Of a stretch of DNA of 16,217 nucleotides, positions 1 through 7,183 are shown piece after piece (positions within the stretch are counted from its first letter, which is position 1; the number at the start of each line of letters is the position of its first letter). A program made the translations under genes and the position numbers. The stretch covers positions 1-16,217 of the forward strand of contig CASRZP010000023.1 in assembly GCA_949440065.1 (NCBI GenBank), given 5' to 3'. This DNA is from an uncultured Bacilli bacterium (GTDB lineage: Bacteria; Bacillota_I; Bacilli_A; RF39; UBA660). The notes under the pieces were generated by a model that worked only from the letters and a program-made list of their open reading frames with translations, was not told the DNA's origin and made no database searches.

Positions 1-174
1 TTTAAATATAATTCCTATTTTACTCTAACTTACTTATTTTCGTTCTATCTTTTCTTTTCAAAATCTATGAAGACTAGTATATGAATAATAAGTATATAAC
101 TCTGTTTTAAAAGTTTATTATATATTTTATGAGGAAATATTCAAAATCTATTGTATATTTCTTTTTTATTTTGT
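1..174. other. AT-rich intergenic region before tsaE
   Basis: No coding sequence with a ribosome site is visible here on either strand. The stretch is AT-rich and ends in the promoter that serves tsaE. It may hold the upstream region of a gene lying outside the window, but nothing in the sequence shows this. Confidence 0.4.
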
Positions 175-180
175 TATAAT
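151..180 (+). promoter_or_regulatory. sigma-A type promoter of the tsaE operon
   Basis: A perfect -10 box TATAAT lies at 175-180, with a -35-like TTGTAT at 151-156 and an 18-bp spacer. Transcription would begin near 187. This decides the tsaE start: the ATGs at 179 and 185 lie in or before the expected transcription start, while the ATG at 197 follows a GGTGAT ribosome site. Confidence 0.65.
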
Positions 181-196
181 GATTATGGTGATAGAT

Positions 197-649
197 ATGG
201 ATTATAAAATAACAACGCGCAATGAATTAGAGACAATAGAATTGGCGCAAAATATTGAATCAGAAAAATTTTCTAATATGGTAATTTGTTTAACTGGTGA
301 TTTAGGTAGTGGAAAAACTGTTTTTACTAAAGGATTTGCTCATGCTATGGAGATAGATGAAACAGTAACTTCACCTACATTTAATATAATAAAAGAGTAT
401 CTTACTGGCGATATGCCATTATATCATATGGACGTTTATCGACTAAACGAAAAATCAGATGAACTTGGAATTGAAGAATATTATGATAAAGGAGGAGTCA
501 CTATTATTGAATGGGCTGATTTAATCCCTGATCTGCTTCCTCCAAATCGTTTAGATATTAAATTTAAAGTAATTGATGAAGATACTAGAGTTTTATTAAT
601 TACACCACATGGTAAGGAATATGAAGATATTTGCGAGGCAGTATTATGA
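197..649 (+). CDS. tsaE: tRNA threonylcarbamoyladenosine biosynthesis ATPase TsaE
   Basis: TsaE is the P-loop ATPase that works with TsaB and TsaD to place the threonylcarbamoyl group on A37 of ANN-decoding tRNAs (t6A). The protein shows the family Walker A motif GDLGSGKT, followed by the conserved TSPTFNIIKEY segment, a YHMDVYRL segment and an IIEWAD segment near the end. With the start at 197 it has 150 residues, the usual family length. I chose this start because the more upstream ATGs at 179 and 185 fall inside or just after the -10 box, and because GGTG sits 6 bases before ATG 197. The stop overlaps the tsaB start as ATGA, so translation is probably coupled. The identification is firm. 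Confidence 0.95.
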   Translation: MDYKITTRNELETIELAQNIESEKFSNMVICLTGDLGSGKTVFTKGFAHAMEIDETVTSPTFNIIKEYLTGDMPLYHMDVYRLNEKSDELGIEEYYDKGGVTIIEWADLIPDLLPPNRLDIKFKVIDEDTRVLLITPHGKEYEDICEAVL

Positions 650-1275
650 CAGTTTTATATATAGATACTTCAAGTAGTTATCTATATACGGGTATATTAT
701 CTAATAGTCAATTGATAGCTGAGCGAAAATTAAAACTTAACAATCAGCTATCTGTTTTTTCATTACCTAAGATTGAAGAAATGCTTTTAGAATATCAACT
801 TGAACCAAGAAATATTGATAAAATCTTAGTTTGTAATGGTCCAGGTTCCTTTACAGGAATTCGTATTGGTATTACTATAGCAAAAACTTGGGCTTGGGCA
901 TTATCGATTCCTATAGCGACTGTTAGTTCATTAGAAGCTATGGCTAGTTCGATAATCGATAGCGATTATGTTGTTCCTGTAATCGATGCTAGACACGATT
1001 GCTGTTATTCTGCTATTTTTAACCGCAATAGAGAAGAAATAATGCCTGCTAAGTATATTTCCTATAAAGAACTTAAAAACTTCTTAGAGAGCCTTTCTGG
1101 GACAATTAAAGTAGTATCTAATGATTGCCAAGATTTTGGTTATCCAATAGTTTCCTATGAACCAGATTTAAAAGCAATTATGTTAGCATTTTTAGATCGT
1201 TTATCAATAAATCCACACATGGTAAATCCTTTATATTTAAAAAAGACAGAAGCGGAAGAAAAATTAGATGATTAA
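646..1275 (+). CDS. tsaB: t6A biosynthesis protein TsaB (YeaZ)
   Basis: TsaB is a catalytically inactive paralogue of TsaD that forms the scaffold of the TsaB-TsaD-TsaE complex for tRNA t6A37 synthesis. The N-terminus (MTVLYIDTSS) and the signature CNGPGSFTGIRIGI are characteristic of the ASKHA fold of this family, as is the ATVSSLEA segment. The start at 646 overlaps the tsaE stop (ATGA) and is preceded by GAGG 7 bases upstream. A TTG at 631 is in frame but lies within that ribosome-site region and is unlikely. The protein has 209 residues, close to the usual size. The C-terminus is short and ends with a PLYLKKTEAEE segment typical of TsaB. Its end overlaps rimI by 8 bases. Confidence 0.95.
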   Translation: MTVLYIDTSSSYLYTGILSNSQLIAERKLKLNNQLSVFSLPKIEEMLLEYQLEPRNIDKILVCNGPGSFTGIRIGITIAKTWAWALSIPIATVSSLEAMASSIIDSDYVVPVIDARHDCCYSAIFNRNREEIMPAKYISYKELKNFLESLSGTIKVVSNDCQDFGYPIVSYEPDLKAIMLAFLDRLSINPHMVNPLYLKKTEAEEKLDD

Positions 1276-1699
1276 AGATGTAGTAGCATTGTCTTTATTA
1301 GAATACGCTCAAATAAAAGCAAATTTCCCTTCAATTTCTATACCGATAATACAAAAATTTACCAAAGGGTTTAATCCTTTTTCTCATTTATTACTTTATT
1401 ATCATGATGAGGAAATTTTAGGAATATTATGGTATGATTTTGTTTATGAAAGAATGGAAATATGTCAGTTTCAGGTACAAGAAAAGGTACAAAATCAACA
1501 TATTGGTTCCAAATTATTAGAGGAATTAATACAAATTGCTATGCAAAAGGAAATAGAAAATATTACCTTAGAAGTTCGTGAAAGTAATAAAAAAGCCATT
1601 TATTTGTATCAAAAATTTGGATTTAAAATTTGTTGTAAAAGAAAATGTTATTACTTAAACGAAGATGGATTGCTTATGGAAAAAGAGGTGACAAAATGA
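1268..1699 (+). CDS. rimI: ribosomal protein S18 N-alanine acetyltransferase RimI-like GNAT
   Basis: This is a GNAT-family N-acetyltransferase, by position and length (143 residues) the RimI type that acetylates the N-terminal alanine of ribosomal protein S18. Visible GNAT features are the acetyl-CoA loop region around VQNQHIGSKLLEELIQIA and the C-terminal LEVRESNKKAIYLYQKFGF segment, which is highly characteristic of RimI. The usual R/Q-x-x-G-x-G/A loop reads QNQHIGS here, lacking the common arginine. The gene overlaps tsaB by 8 bases and its stop overlaps the tsaD start as ATGA, which is the standard tsaB-rimI-tsaD arrangement in Firmicutes. The substrate is inferred from family and context. 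Confidence 0.88.
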   Translation: MIKDVVALSLLEYAQIKANFPSISIPIIQKFTKGFNPFSHLLLYYHDEEILGILWYDFVYERMEICQFQVQEKVQNQHIGSKLLEELIQIAMQKEIENITLEVRESNKKAIYLYQKFGFKICCKRKCYYLNEDGLLMEKEVTK

Positions 1700-2700
1700 A
1701 GGATACATATATATTAGGAATAGAAAGTAGTTGTGATGAAACCAGTTGTGCAATTGTTAAAAATGGAACGCAAAAAATATCAAATGTAGTATTATCTCAA
1801 ATTGATATTCATAAAGATTTTGGTGGAGTTGTTCCTGAAGTGGCGAGTCGTCATCATGTAAAAAATATTACAATGATTATCGAACAATGTTTAAAAGAGG
1901 CAAAAATGACTATGCAGGAGATCACTGCTATTGCGATTACTTATGGTCCTGGATTAATCGGTTCCCTTTTAGTTGGATTAGAAGCAGCAAAAACGTTAAG
2001 TTATATTTTTAAAAAGCCATTAATTCCTGTTCACCATTTAGCGGGGCATATTTATGCAAATAATTTAGTTGAACCATTATCATTTCCTTTAATAGCGTTA
2101 ATTGTAAGTGGCGGACATACAGAACTTGTATATATGAAAGAGCACTATTCGTTTGAAATTTTAGGTGGAACGTTAGATGATGCAGTAGGAGAGTGTTATG
2201 ATAAAGTGGCAAGGGTAGCTAACTTGGGATATCCTGGAGGGCCAAAAGTGGATTCGCTAGCATATGAGGGAATTCCTGCTTATGATTTACCAATGCCTTT
2301 AGATGATGATAGTTATAATTTTAGTTTTAGTGGATTAAAAAGTGCTGTAATCAATCTTGCACATCGTGAACATCAATTGGGTAGAAAAATTGATGATAAG
2401 AATTTAGCGGCATCATTTCAAAAGAGTGTTGTAGATATTCTTACTAAGAAAACATTAAGAGCAATGAAAAATTTAAAGGTCAAGAATTTGATTGTAGCAG
2501 GCGGAGTAGCAGCAAATCGTTCACTTCGCAATCGTTTGAAAGAGTTATGCCAAGAGAATGGTTATAAAGTTTCTTTTCCATCTATTGAATATTGCACAGA
2601 TAATGCAGCAATGATTGCTGCAGCTGGATATTATGCGTATCAATTAGGAAGAAGAGCTGATCTTACTTTAAATAGTATTTCAAGTGAAATTTTAAATTAG
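1696..2700 (+). CDS. tsaD: tRNA N6-adenosine threonylcarbamoyltransferase TsaD
   Basis: TsaD transfers the threonylcarbamoyl group from threonylcarbamoyl-AMP to N6 of A37 in tRNA. Seen directly are the ASKHA N-terminus LGIESSCDETS, the GGVVPEVASR segment, the metal-binding pair in HLAGH (His114 and His118), the LIVSGGHTEL segment, and the C-terminal GGVAANRSLR and TDNAAMIA motifs. The start at 1696 is preceded by AGAGGTG and overlaps the rimI stop. An in-frame ATG at 1645 lies deep inside rimI and would add a non-homologous extension, so I did not use it. At 334 residues it matches the family length. It is followed 13 bases later by a nucleotidyltransferase gene. Confidence 0.96.
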   Translation: MKDTYILGIESSCDETSCAIVKNGTQKISNVVLSQIDIHKDFGGVVPEVASRHHVKNITMIIEQCLKEAKMTMQEITAIAITYGPGLIGSLLVGLEAAKTLSYIFKKPLIPVHHLAGHIYANNLVEPLSFPLIALIVSGGHTELVYMKEHYSFEILGGTLDDAVGECYDKVARVANLGYPGGPKVDSLAYEGIPAYDLPMPLDDDSYNFSFSGLKSAVINLAHREHQLGRKIDDKNLAASFQKSVVDILTKKTLRAMKNLKVKNLIVAGGVAANRSLRNRLKELCQENGYKVSFPSIEYCTDNAAMIAAAGYYAYQLGRRADLTLNSISSEILN

Positions 2701-2713
2701 AAAGGGTGTTTTT

Positions 2714-3451
2714 ATGAAATGCATTTTACTTTGTGCAGGATATGCGACTAGATTATTTCCGTTAACTGAAAATTTTCCTAAGGCTTTATTAGAAATTGAA
2801 AAGGGAAAGCCTTTATTAGATTATATATTAGATGAGGTAAATAGCATCGAGGAAATTGATGAAATCTATGTAATAACCAATGATAAATATTATCAACATT
2901 TTGTTGATTGGAAAAGGGAAAAGAGCTTTGCTAAACCAATTATTGTATTAAATGATCATACTTTATCTAATGACGATCGTTTAGGAGCAATTGGTGATAT
3001 AAATTATACCATTCATCAAGCCAATATTGATGATGATGTTATAATTATTGCTGGGGATAATTTGTTTAATTATCATTTAAAAGATGTAGTTAGCTATTAT
3101 CAAGAAAAAAATTCTCCAGTTATTTGTGGAAAAAAGTTGGATGATATGAATTTATTAAAGCGATTTGCTGTAGCTAGTTATGATGAAGAAGGTCGTTTGA
3201 CAAAATTAGTAGAGAAGCCCGAAGTTCCAGAAAGTAATATTGGTATTTATGCAACATATATTTATCCAAGAAGGATTTTACCATATTTCGATAAGTATCT
3301 TGAAGAGGGAAATCAAAAAGATGCCCCTGGGTATTTTGTGGAATACCTTTATAAAAAAGAGCCAGTGTATGTATATCAATTTCAAGGTGAATGCTATGAT
3401 GTGGGAACCCATGAGTCGCTAAAGGAAGTTCGTGAGCTTTATCGCAAATAA
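2714..3451 (+). CDS. sugar-phosphate nucleotidyltransferase family protein
   Basis: The 245-residue protein belongs to the nucleotidyl transferase (GT-A fold) family that activates sugar or polyol phosphates with NTPs. The N-terminus CILLCAGYATRLFPLT followed by FPKALLEI is the variant of the G-x-G-T-R-x-x-P-x-T-x-x-x-PK nucleotide-binding motif; here the glycine-rich part reads AGYATRL. IIIAGDNLF supplies the metal-binding aspartate, and KLVEKPEVPESN plus CYDVGTHESL complete the usual active site. No acyltransferase hexapeptide repeats follow, so it is a stand-alone transferase, as in glucose-1-phosphate thymidylyltransferase or LicC-like enzymes. The exact sugar and nucleotide cannot be told from sequence. 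AAAGGGTG provides the ribosome site. It closes the tsa operon ahead of a terminator. Confidence 0.8.
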   Translation: MKCILLCAGYATRLFPLTENFPKALLEIEKGKPLLDYILDEVNSIEEIDEIYVITNDKYYQHFVDWKREKSFAKPIIVLNDHTLSNDDRLGAIGDINYTIHQANIDDDVIIIAGDNLFNYHLKDVVSYYQEKNSPVICGKKLDDMNLLKRFAVASYDEEGRLTKLVEKPEVPESNIGIYATYIYPRRILPYFDKYLEEGNQKDAPGYFVEYLYKKEPVYVYQFQGECYDVGTHESLKEVRELYRK

Positions 3452-3456
3452 AAATA

Positions 3457-3493
3457 TGAGTAAACGTTTAAATTCGTTTACTCAATTTTTTTT
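3457..3493. terminator. bidirectional intrinsic terminator between convergent operons
   Basis: The arms GAGTAAACG (3458-3466) and CGTTTACTC (3475-3483) form a perfect 9-bp stem with an 8-base loop; one more T-A pair extends it. An 8-T tract follows on the plus strand (3486-3493), and on the minus strand the hairpin is followed by a weaker T-rich run. The stop codon of the minus-strand permease (3468-3470) lies in the loop, so one stem arm also encodes the last residues of that protein. Confidence 0.85.
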
Positions 3494-4265
3494 CTATATA
3501 AGAAATTAGATAATACATAAAGTAAGATAAAATTCCAAGAATGAAGACTGAAGTGATGACTAAATTGATATTAAAAACTTGTGACCCATACATGATTAAG
3601 TATCCTAAACCCTCTTTTGATACTAATAATTCACCCATAATAACACCAATTAAAGACATACTCACATTAATTTTCAAACTATTAATTAATGTTAAGGTAT
3701 TACTGGGTAGTATTGCTTTGACAAAAATTTGCCATTTTTTAGCCTTGAAAGAACGTAATAGAGTAATATAATTGGTATCCGTTGAACAAAAACCGTTATA
3801 CATATTAATAATGGTAATAATTGCAGAAATAAATAGTGCCATCCATATAATGGAATTCATATTTGCACCAAACCAAATAATAATTAATGGTCCAAGGGCA
3901 ACTTTAGGAAGAGAATTAATCACAGTTAAATAGGGGTCTAAAATTTTAGACAAAATAGGATAGTACCATAAAAGGGTAGCCACAACGAACCCAATTAGTG
4001 TAGCAATGGAGAAGCTGAGAATTGTTTCATATAAGGTTATCCAAATATGATTGAATAAAGTATTTCCTTGATAAAGTGATACTAATGTATTAACCATTTT
4101 GTGTGGTGAAGAAAATAAAAATGTATTAATAGCGCCTATTTGGGCAAGAAATTCCCATATACCGATAAAGAAAATGATAATAGCAAGTTGTATAGTAATG
4201 ACTAAAATTTTTTCTCGTTTTTTCTTTTTCAGGAAATTTTTATGCTCACTACTGAATGTGCACAT
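3468..4265 (-). CDS. ABC transporter permease, SsuC/TauC/NMT1-associated class
   Basis: The 265-residue hydrophobic protein is a binding-protein-dependent transport permease. It has a basic cytoplasmic N-terminus (KKKKREK), a first membrane segment at about residues 20-42, and further segments through the C-terminus. The ATPase-coupling EAA-like loop lies in the ILPSNTLTLINSLKINVS region, followed by GVIMGELLVSKEGLGYLI, which is typical of the SsuC/TauC/ThiX branch. The start at 4265 is preceded by GGAGAG 6 bases upstream and overlaps the 3' end of the interrupted ATPase gene by 17 bases. The gene is intact, but it is cut off from the operon promoter by the 3-kb insertion. It could be transcribed only by read-through from the integrase gene, since no terminator is visible between them. 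The substrate is not determinable. Confidence 0.88.
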   Translation of the reverse strand: MCTFSSEHKNFLKKKKREKILVITIQLAIIIFFIGIWEFLAQIGAINTFLFSSPHKMVNTLVSLYQGNTLFNHIWITLYETILSFSIATLIGFVVATLLWYYPILSKILDPYLTVINSLPKVALGPLIIIWFGANMNSIIWMALFISAIITIINMYNGFCSTDTNYITLLRSFKAKKWQIFVKAILPSNTLTLINSLKINVSMSLIGVIMGELLVSKEGLGYLIMYGSQVFNINLVITSVFILGILSYFMYYLISYIEKKLSKRI

Positions 4266-4599
4266 CTAAATCTCTCCAAATCTTATCATAATAAACGCTA
4301 AATTCCTTGCATTTCCGATTATTAATCGGTGTAGAAGGATGAGATAGTTCAATGGAATAAATTTTCTTCACTTTACATGGCCTTTTGGTCAACACAACAA
4401 TTCTATCAGCCATACTAATTGCTTCAGCCAAATCATGGGTTACCATAATAGCAGTTTTTCCCTCTTGTTTAATCATTTTAAAAATATCATCACTTAGGGC
4501 TAATCTAGTTTGATAATCAAGTGCACTTAAAGGTTCATCTAATAGTAAAATATCAGGTCGTATTGCTAATGTCCTAATTAAGGCTACTCGTAGGAACAT
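4249..4599 (-). pseudogene. ABC transporter ATPase, 3' part (split by mobile element)
   Basis: This is the C-terminal half of an SsuB/TauB-class import ATPase. Host-derived sequence starts at the core repeat 4584-4591 and reads RVALIRTLA, then Walker B with catalytic Glu (ILLLDEPLSALD) and the switch histidine (VTHDLAEA). The ATG at 4597-4599 belongs to the inserted element, is not preceded by a ribosome site and supplies only three foreign residues, so efficient translation is unlikely. The reading frame matches that of the 5' part at 7592-8012. Joined at the shared core, the two give one 251-residue protein, the normal length for this family. Without the other half, which holds Walker A, the Q-loop and the signature, this piece cannot form an ATP site. 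Confidence 0.9.
4584..4591. repeat. left attachment-site core
   Basis: CTACTCGT is shared with 7592-7599. Within it, TAC and GTA are inverted arms around the dinucleotide TC (4588-4589), the probable crossover. The host flank is on the left and the element arm on the right. Confidence 0.85.
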
Positions 4600-4611
4600 A
4601 TAAGATAGCCA

Positions 4612-6174
4612 TCAAATTTTTAAATAAATCGTTAAATGAAAATTATCTTTATCGTTTTTTCCGCCTTTTATTTTTTGATAAATTACTTTGTCGATTAGTG
4701 AATGTAGTAATAAATTTTTTTGTTCAACGGATATATTTTCCTGATAAAAGTTTGATAAATTATTTAATCTAGGTATTTTTTCTTGATAAGGTGTTGAAAA
4801 ATTTGTATTGGCTTGTTCAAAATTCTGTTTTTCTTGTTGTAATTTTTCTATTTCTATTATTAATTTTTTTTTTCGTTCCTGGAATAAATCTTTAGAATAA
4901 ATGCCTTCCTCTAAAAATTGACAACTTTTATCTAATTGTTTTTTTTTCTTTATAATTTCATTTTCAAGATAGGGTAATAAATTTTTCTTTTTTTCTTTTG
5001 CTTCATCAAAGAAAACATTTAAAATTTGATACTCTTTTAAAAGCTGGGTTAAGGATTGCAAAATTCGATTTTCTACTAAGGATAGTATACTTTCTTTATT
5101 AGTGCAATTACTTTGTGGACAAAATAGGGTATCTTCCTTTCTTTTTTTTCCATCAGCTTTTTTTCTTAACAGTTTACTTCCACATTCACTACAATAAATT
5201 AGTCCAGCTAAAGGATTTTGCAGCTTAACCTTTTCAGAAAGCTTTTTAGGGCGGTTTTCTTTTAATTTCTGTTGAACTTTCATAAATTCTTCTTCACTGA
5301 CAATTGCATATTTTTGGTGACGTCCATCAGCAAGTAAAAATTTTTCAGCCAATTTATGTGTTTTCTTCACTTCACCTTTTTCAAACTGTTTTACTGATGG
5401 TCGTCGTCCCCAAACAATTTTTCCATAATGTACTGGATTAGTTAATATGACTCGAACAGAGGAATAACTCCATTCATTTTTTTCTCGTGGAGAGAGTCCT
5501 ATTTTGTTTAGGTATTGTGCAATTTTTCCGATTCCATAAGGTGTTTTGGACTCTATATTGCCAAGGTATAAGTCATAGATTAATCGAACAATTGCCGCTT
5601 CTTGCTTTTCTCTTACTAATATGTAGCCTTTTTCTTTATCAAGTTTTTTTCTTTTCCATCCAAAGGGGGGAGTACTATTTACCCACTTTCCTTCCTCAAC
5701 GCTTTTTCGTCTTCCTAACTGTAGGCGGCGATTAATAGTTTTGTATTCTCTTCTACTCATAAATAGTCCAAATTCAAAATACTCTTCATCATATTCATCC
5801 TTTGGATCATAGACCTTTAATAAGGTAATAATTTTGGTGTTGCTATAACGAAATGCTCTAGCAACTATTCCTTGATCAATGGTATCTCCTCTTGCAAGAC
5901 GTTCGATTTCCATAACGAAAATACCTGCATATTTTCCATTTTCTACTTCATTTAATAATTTTTTAATCATGGGACGCTCTTCTAACGTTTCTCCAGAGAC
6001 TATTTCCTCAAAAATATTTTCTGGTGAAATTTCTATGTGATAATTTGTTGCCAAGGCAAGTAATTGTTCTTTGTGTCTTTTTAACACTTCTTCTATTGTG
6101 TAACAGGATAAATCTTTTCTACTTTTTCTAAGGTACATCCCGTAGTTTTTGGTATAATCTAAATTTTCTTTCAT
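4612..6174 (-). CDS. large serine recombinase (site-specific integrase)
   Basis: This is a large serine integrase that would cut and rejoin the att cores. The N-terminal resolvase domain has the catalytic serine in YLRKSRKD (Ser18), the SGETLEERP segment, and the conserved IERLARGDTIDQG. A Recombinase domain follows (PPFGWKRKK, then IGKIAQYLNKIGL and NPVHYGKIVWGRR). Next comes a zinc ribbon with CSEC and CPQSNC cysteine pairs, then a long lysine/glutamate-rich coiled coil, the region that in this class controls directionality. The start at 6174 is preceded by GAGG at 9 bases; an ATG at 6189 is in frame but lies before that site and lacks one of its own. The 520-residue length is normal and no damage is visible. 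It ends next to the left core, consistent with being this element's own integrase. Confidence 0.94.
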   Translation of the reverse strand: MKENLDYTKNYGMYLRKSRKDLSCYTIEEVLKRHKEQLLALATNYHIEISPENIFEEIVSGETLEERPMIKKLLNEVENGKYAGIFVMEIERLARGDTIDQGIVARAFRYSNTKIITLLKVYDPKDEYDEEYFEFGLFMSRREYKTINRRLQLGRRKSVEEGKWVNSTPPFGWKRKKLDKEKGYILVREKQEAAIVRLIYDLYLGNIESKTPYGIGKIAQYLNKIGLSPREKNEWSYSSVRVILTNPVHYGKIVWGRRPSVKQFEKGEVKKTHKLAEKFLLADGRHQKYAIVSEEEFMKVQQKLKENRPKKLSEKVKLQNPLAGLIYCSECGSKLLRKKADGKKRKEDTLFCPQSNCTNKESILSLVENRILQSLTQLLKEYQILNVFFDEAKEKKKNLLPYLENEIIKKKKQLDKSCQFLEEGIYSKDLFQERKKKLIIEIEKLQQEKQNFEQANTNFSTPYQEKIPRLNNLSNFYQENISVEQKNLLLHSLIDKVIYQKIKGGKNDKDNFHLTIYLKI

Positions 6175-6204
6175 AAAATTTTTCCTCATTTCATTTTATG
6201 CGTG

Positions 6205-6213
6205 ATTATACCA
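6205..6213 (-). promoter_or_regulatory. extended -10 promoter of the integrase gene
   Basis: On the minus strand TGGTATAAT is a perfect extended -10 element about 30 bases before the integrase start. The -35 position (CTATCT near 6228-6233) is poor. It lies just downstream of the terminator of the response regulator gene, so the integrase appears to have a separate promoter. Read-through past the integrase would enter the ATPase 3' part and the permease. Confidence 0.55.
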
Positions 6214-6237
6214 AGAAAAAACCTATGAGATAGGCTT
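6213..6237 (-). terminator. intrinsic terminator after the LytTR regulator
   Basis: On the minus strand AAGCCTAT (6237-6230) and ATAGGTTT (6226-6219) pair with one G-U and a 3-base loop, followed by a T-rich run. The hairpin overlaps the stop codon of the regulator gene (6223-6225) and separates it from the integrase promoter. Confidence 0.65.
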
Positions 6238-7029
6238 CGCTTCTTGTTTTTTCTTATTTTTACGTTTATTCATCATCGTTAATTTAGTCTCTTTAATTTT
6301 GATTCGTTTAGCAAATTGTTCTCTTAATGCTTTTTTATATTTTCTAGATAGTAGATAAATCTTTTTATTATTATGAAAAGTGATGGAAGATTCTACCCAA
6401 TTGATAGCATGAATTTGCATTGGATTCACTAAACAGGAACGGTGTGTCTTAATCAAACCATGATTTTTAGTGAATGTTTTTTCTAATTCAGTGAAACTTT
6501 TACGAATTTCTACGTCTTTCTCTACTGTATTGACGATTACTTTTCTACTATTTTTACTTGTGGTAACATAGTTGATTTCGTTTAGATAAAGTAAATAAGT
6601 AGATTGCGTATCTTCAAGAGCAACCATTTGTTCATTTATTTTAGCAATGACGTAATCGATTTTCTCGGGTAAAAATTCTTCTAATTCTCCTTTATAAAGA
6701 AAGCCAAGTGATTTGATATTACTACGAACAACATAGTTCATATATTCTTGATTATCATCTCGAATAGTCATAAAAAGGATTTCACTGTCTTTATCTAATG
6801 CTCTTATTTTTCTAGATGCATCTATTCCGTTCGCTTTTGGTGTTACAATATCTAGAAAATAAAATTTGTTAGGTACTTTTGACTTTACCATATCATAAAA
6901 TTGTTCATCATATTCTAAAAAGCGATGAATTTTGTAATTGACATTTTTAAATTGCATTATAGAACGAATCATTTTTTCTAGATAATCAAGAAATAATTCT
7001 TGATCATCTGCAAGTATAAAATTTACCAT
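6223..7029 (-). CDS. LytTR-family response regulator (AgrA/ComE-like), orphan
   Basis: The 268-residue protein has a receiver domain (about residues 1-125) with the acidic pair Asp8-Asp9, phosphoacceptor Asp60 in YFLDIVTP, Thr88 in LFMTIRD and Lys112 in FLYKGE. A LytTR DNA-binding domain follows (about 140-250), shown by INYVTTSKNSRKVIV, FTKNHGLIKTHRSCLVN and IYLLSRKYKKAL, and the tail is lysine-rich. Proteins of this class bind paired direct repeats upstream of target promoters, usually after phosphorylation by a peptide-sensing histidine kinase. No kinase gene is present in the element or the window, so its partner must be elsewhere or it works without one. AAGGGGG is the ribosome site. A 29-codon ORF ends 38 bases upstream and is probably co-transcribed. 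It lies inside the mobile element, so control of integrase or excision is a reasonable inference. Confidence 0.88.
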   Translation of the reverse strand: MVNFILADDQELFLDYLEKMIRSIMQFKNVNYKIHRFLEYDEQFYDMVKSKVPNKFYFLDIVTPKANGIDASRKIRALDKDSEILFMTIRDDNQEYMNYVVRSNIKSLGFLYKGELEEFLPEKIDYVIAKINEQMVALEDTQSTYLLYLNEINYVTTSKNSRKVIVNTVEKDVEIRKSFTELEKTFTKNHGLIKTHRSCLVNPMQIHAINWVESSITFHNNKKIYLLSRKYKKALREQFAKRIKIKETKLTMMNKRKNKKKQEAKPIS

Positions 7030-7067
7030 ATATCCCCCTTACTGCTAGAGCTAAATGGTTATGACGA

Positions 7068-7157
7068 TTAAATAGAAAAATAAAGAATTGATGGGTCAAT
7101 ATAATATCTTTTGTTCATCAAATGTTTTTTTGTTATACTTTCTTTTCTTTTTCTCAT
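7068..7157 (-). CDS. candidate 29-residue peptide upstream of the LytTR regulator
   Basis: A complete 29-codon ORF starts at ATG 7157-7155 behind a strong GGAGG (7163-7167, 5 bases away) and ends in TAA 38 bases before the regulator. Its extended -10 promoter lies immediately upstream. The peptide has a very basic N-terminal half (RKRK, KK, KR) and an aromatic/hydrophobic C-terminal end, YYIDPSILYFSI. There is no double-glycine leader, no cysteine and no clear signal peptide. Position next to an AgrA/ComE-like regulator makes a signalling or regulatory peptide possible. A leader peptide that tunes expression of the regulator is the simpler alternative. No homologue is recognised. Confidence 0.5.
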   Translation of the reverse strand: MRKRKESITKKHLMNKRYYIDPSILYFSI

Positions 7158-7174
7158 CTTAACCTCCGCGTTTC

Positions 7175-7183
7175 ATCATACCA
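7175..7183 (-). promoter_or_regulatory. extended -10 promoter of the peptide-LytTR transcript
   Basis: On the minus strand TGGTATGAT forms an extended -10 element. The -35 region is poor (TTCCAT near 7197-7202), as is common for activator-dependent promoters. Transcription would start near 7168, giving a leader of about 11 bases before the 29-codon ORF. Confidence 0.5.

Noticed and set aside
2009..2212. Minus-strand open frame inside tsaD
   Set aside because: It is fully contained in a confidently identified gene and has no recognisable protein features.
4249..4599. The 116-codon frame as an independent functional gene starting at 4599
   Set aside because: Its start codon comes from the inserted element without a ribosome site, and the fold lacks Walker A and the signature. 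It is the 3' half of a split ATPase.
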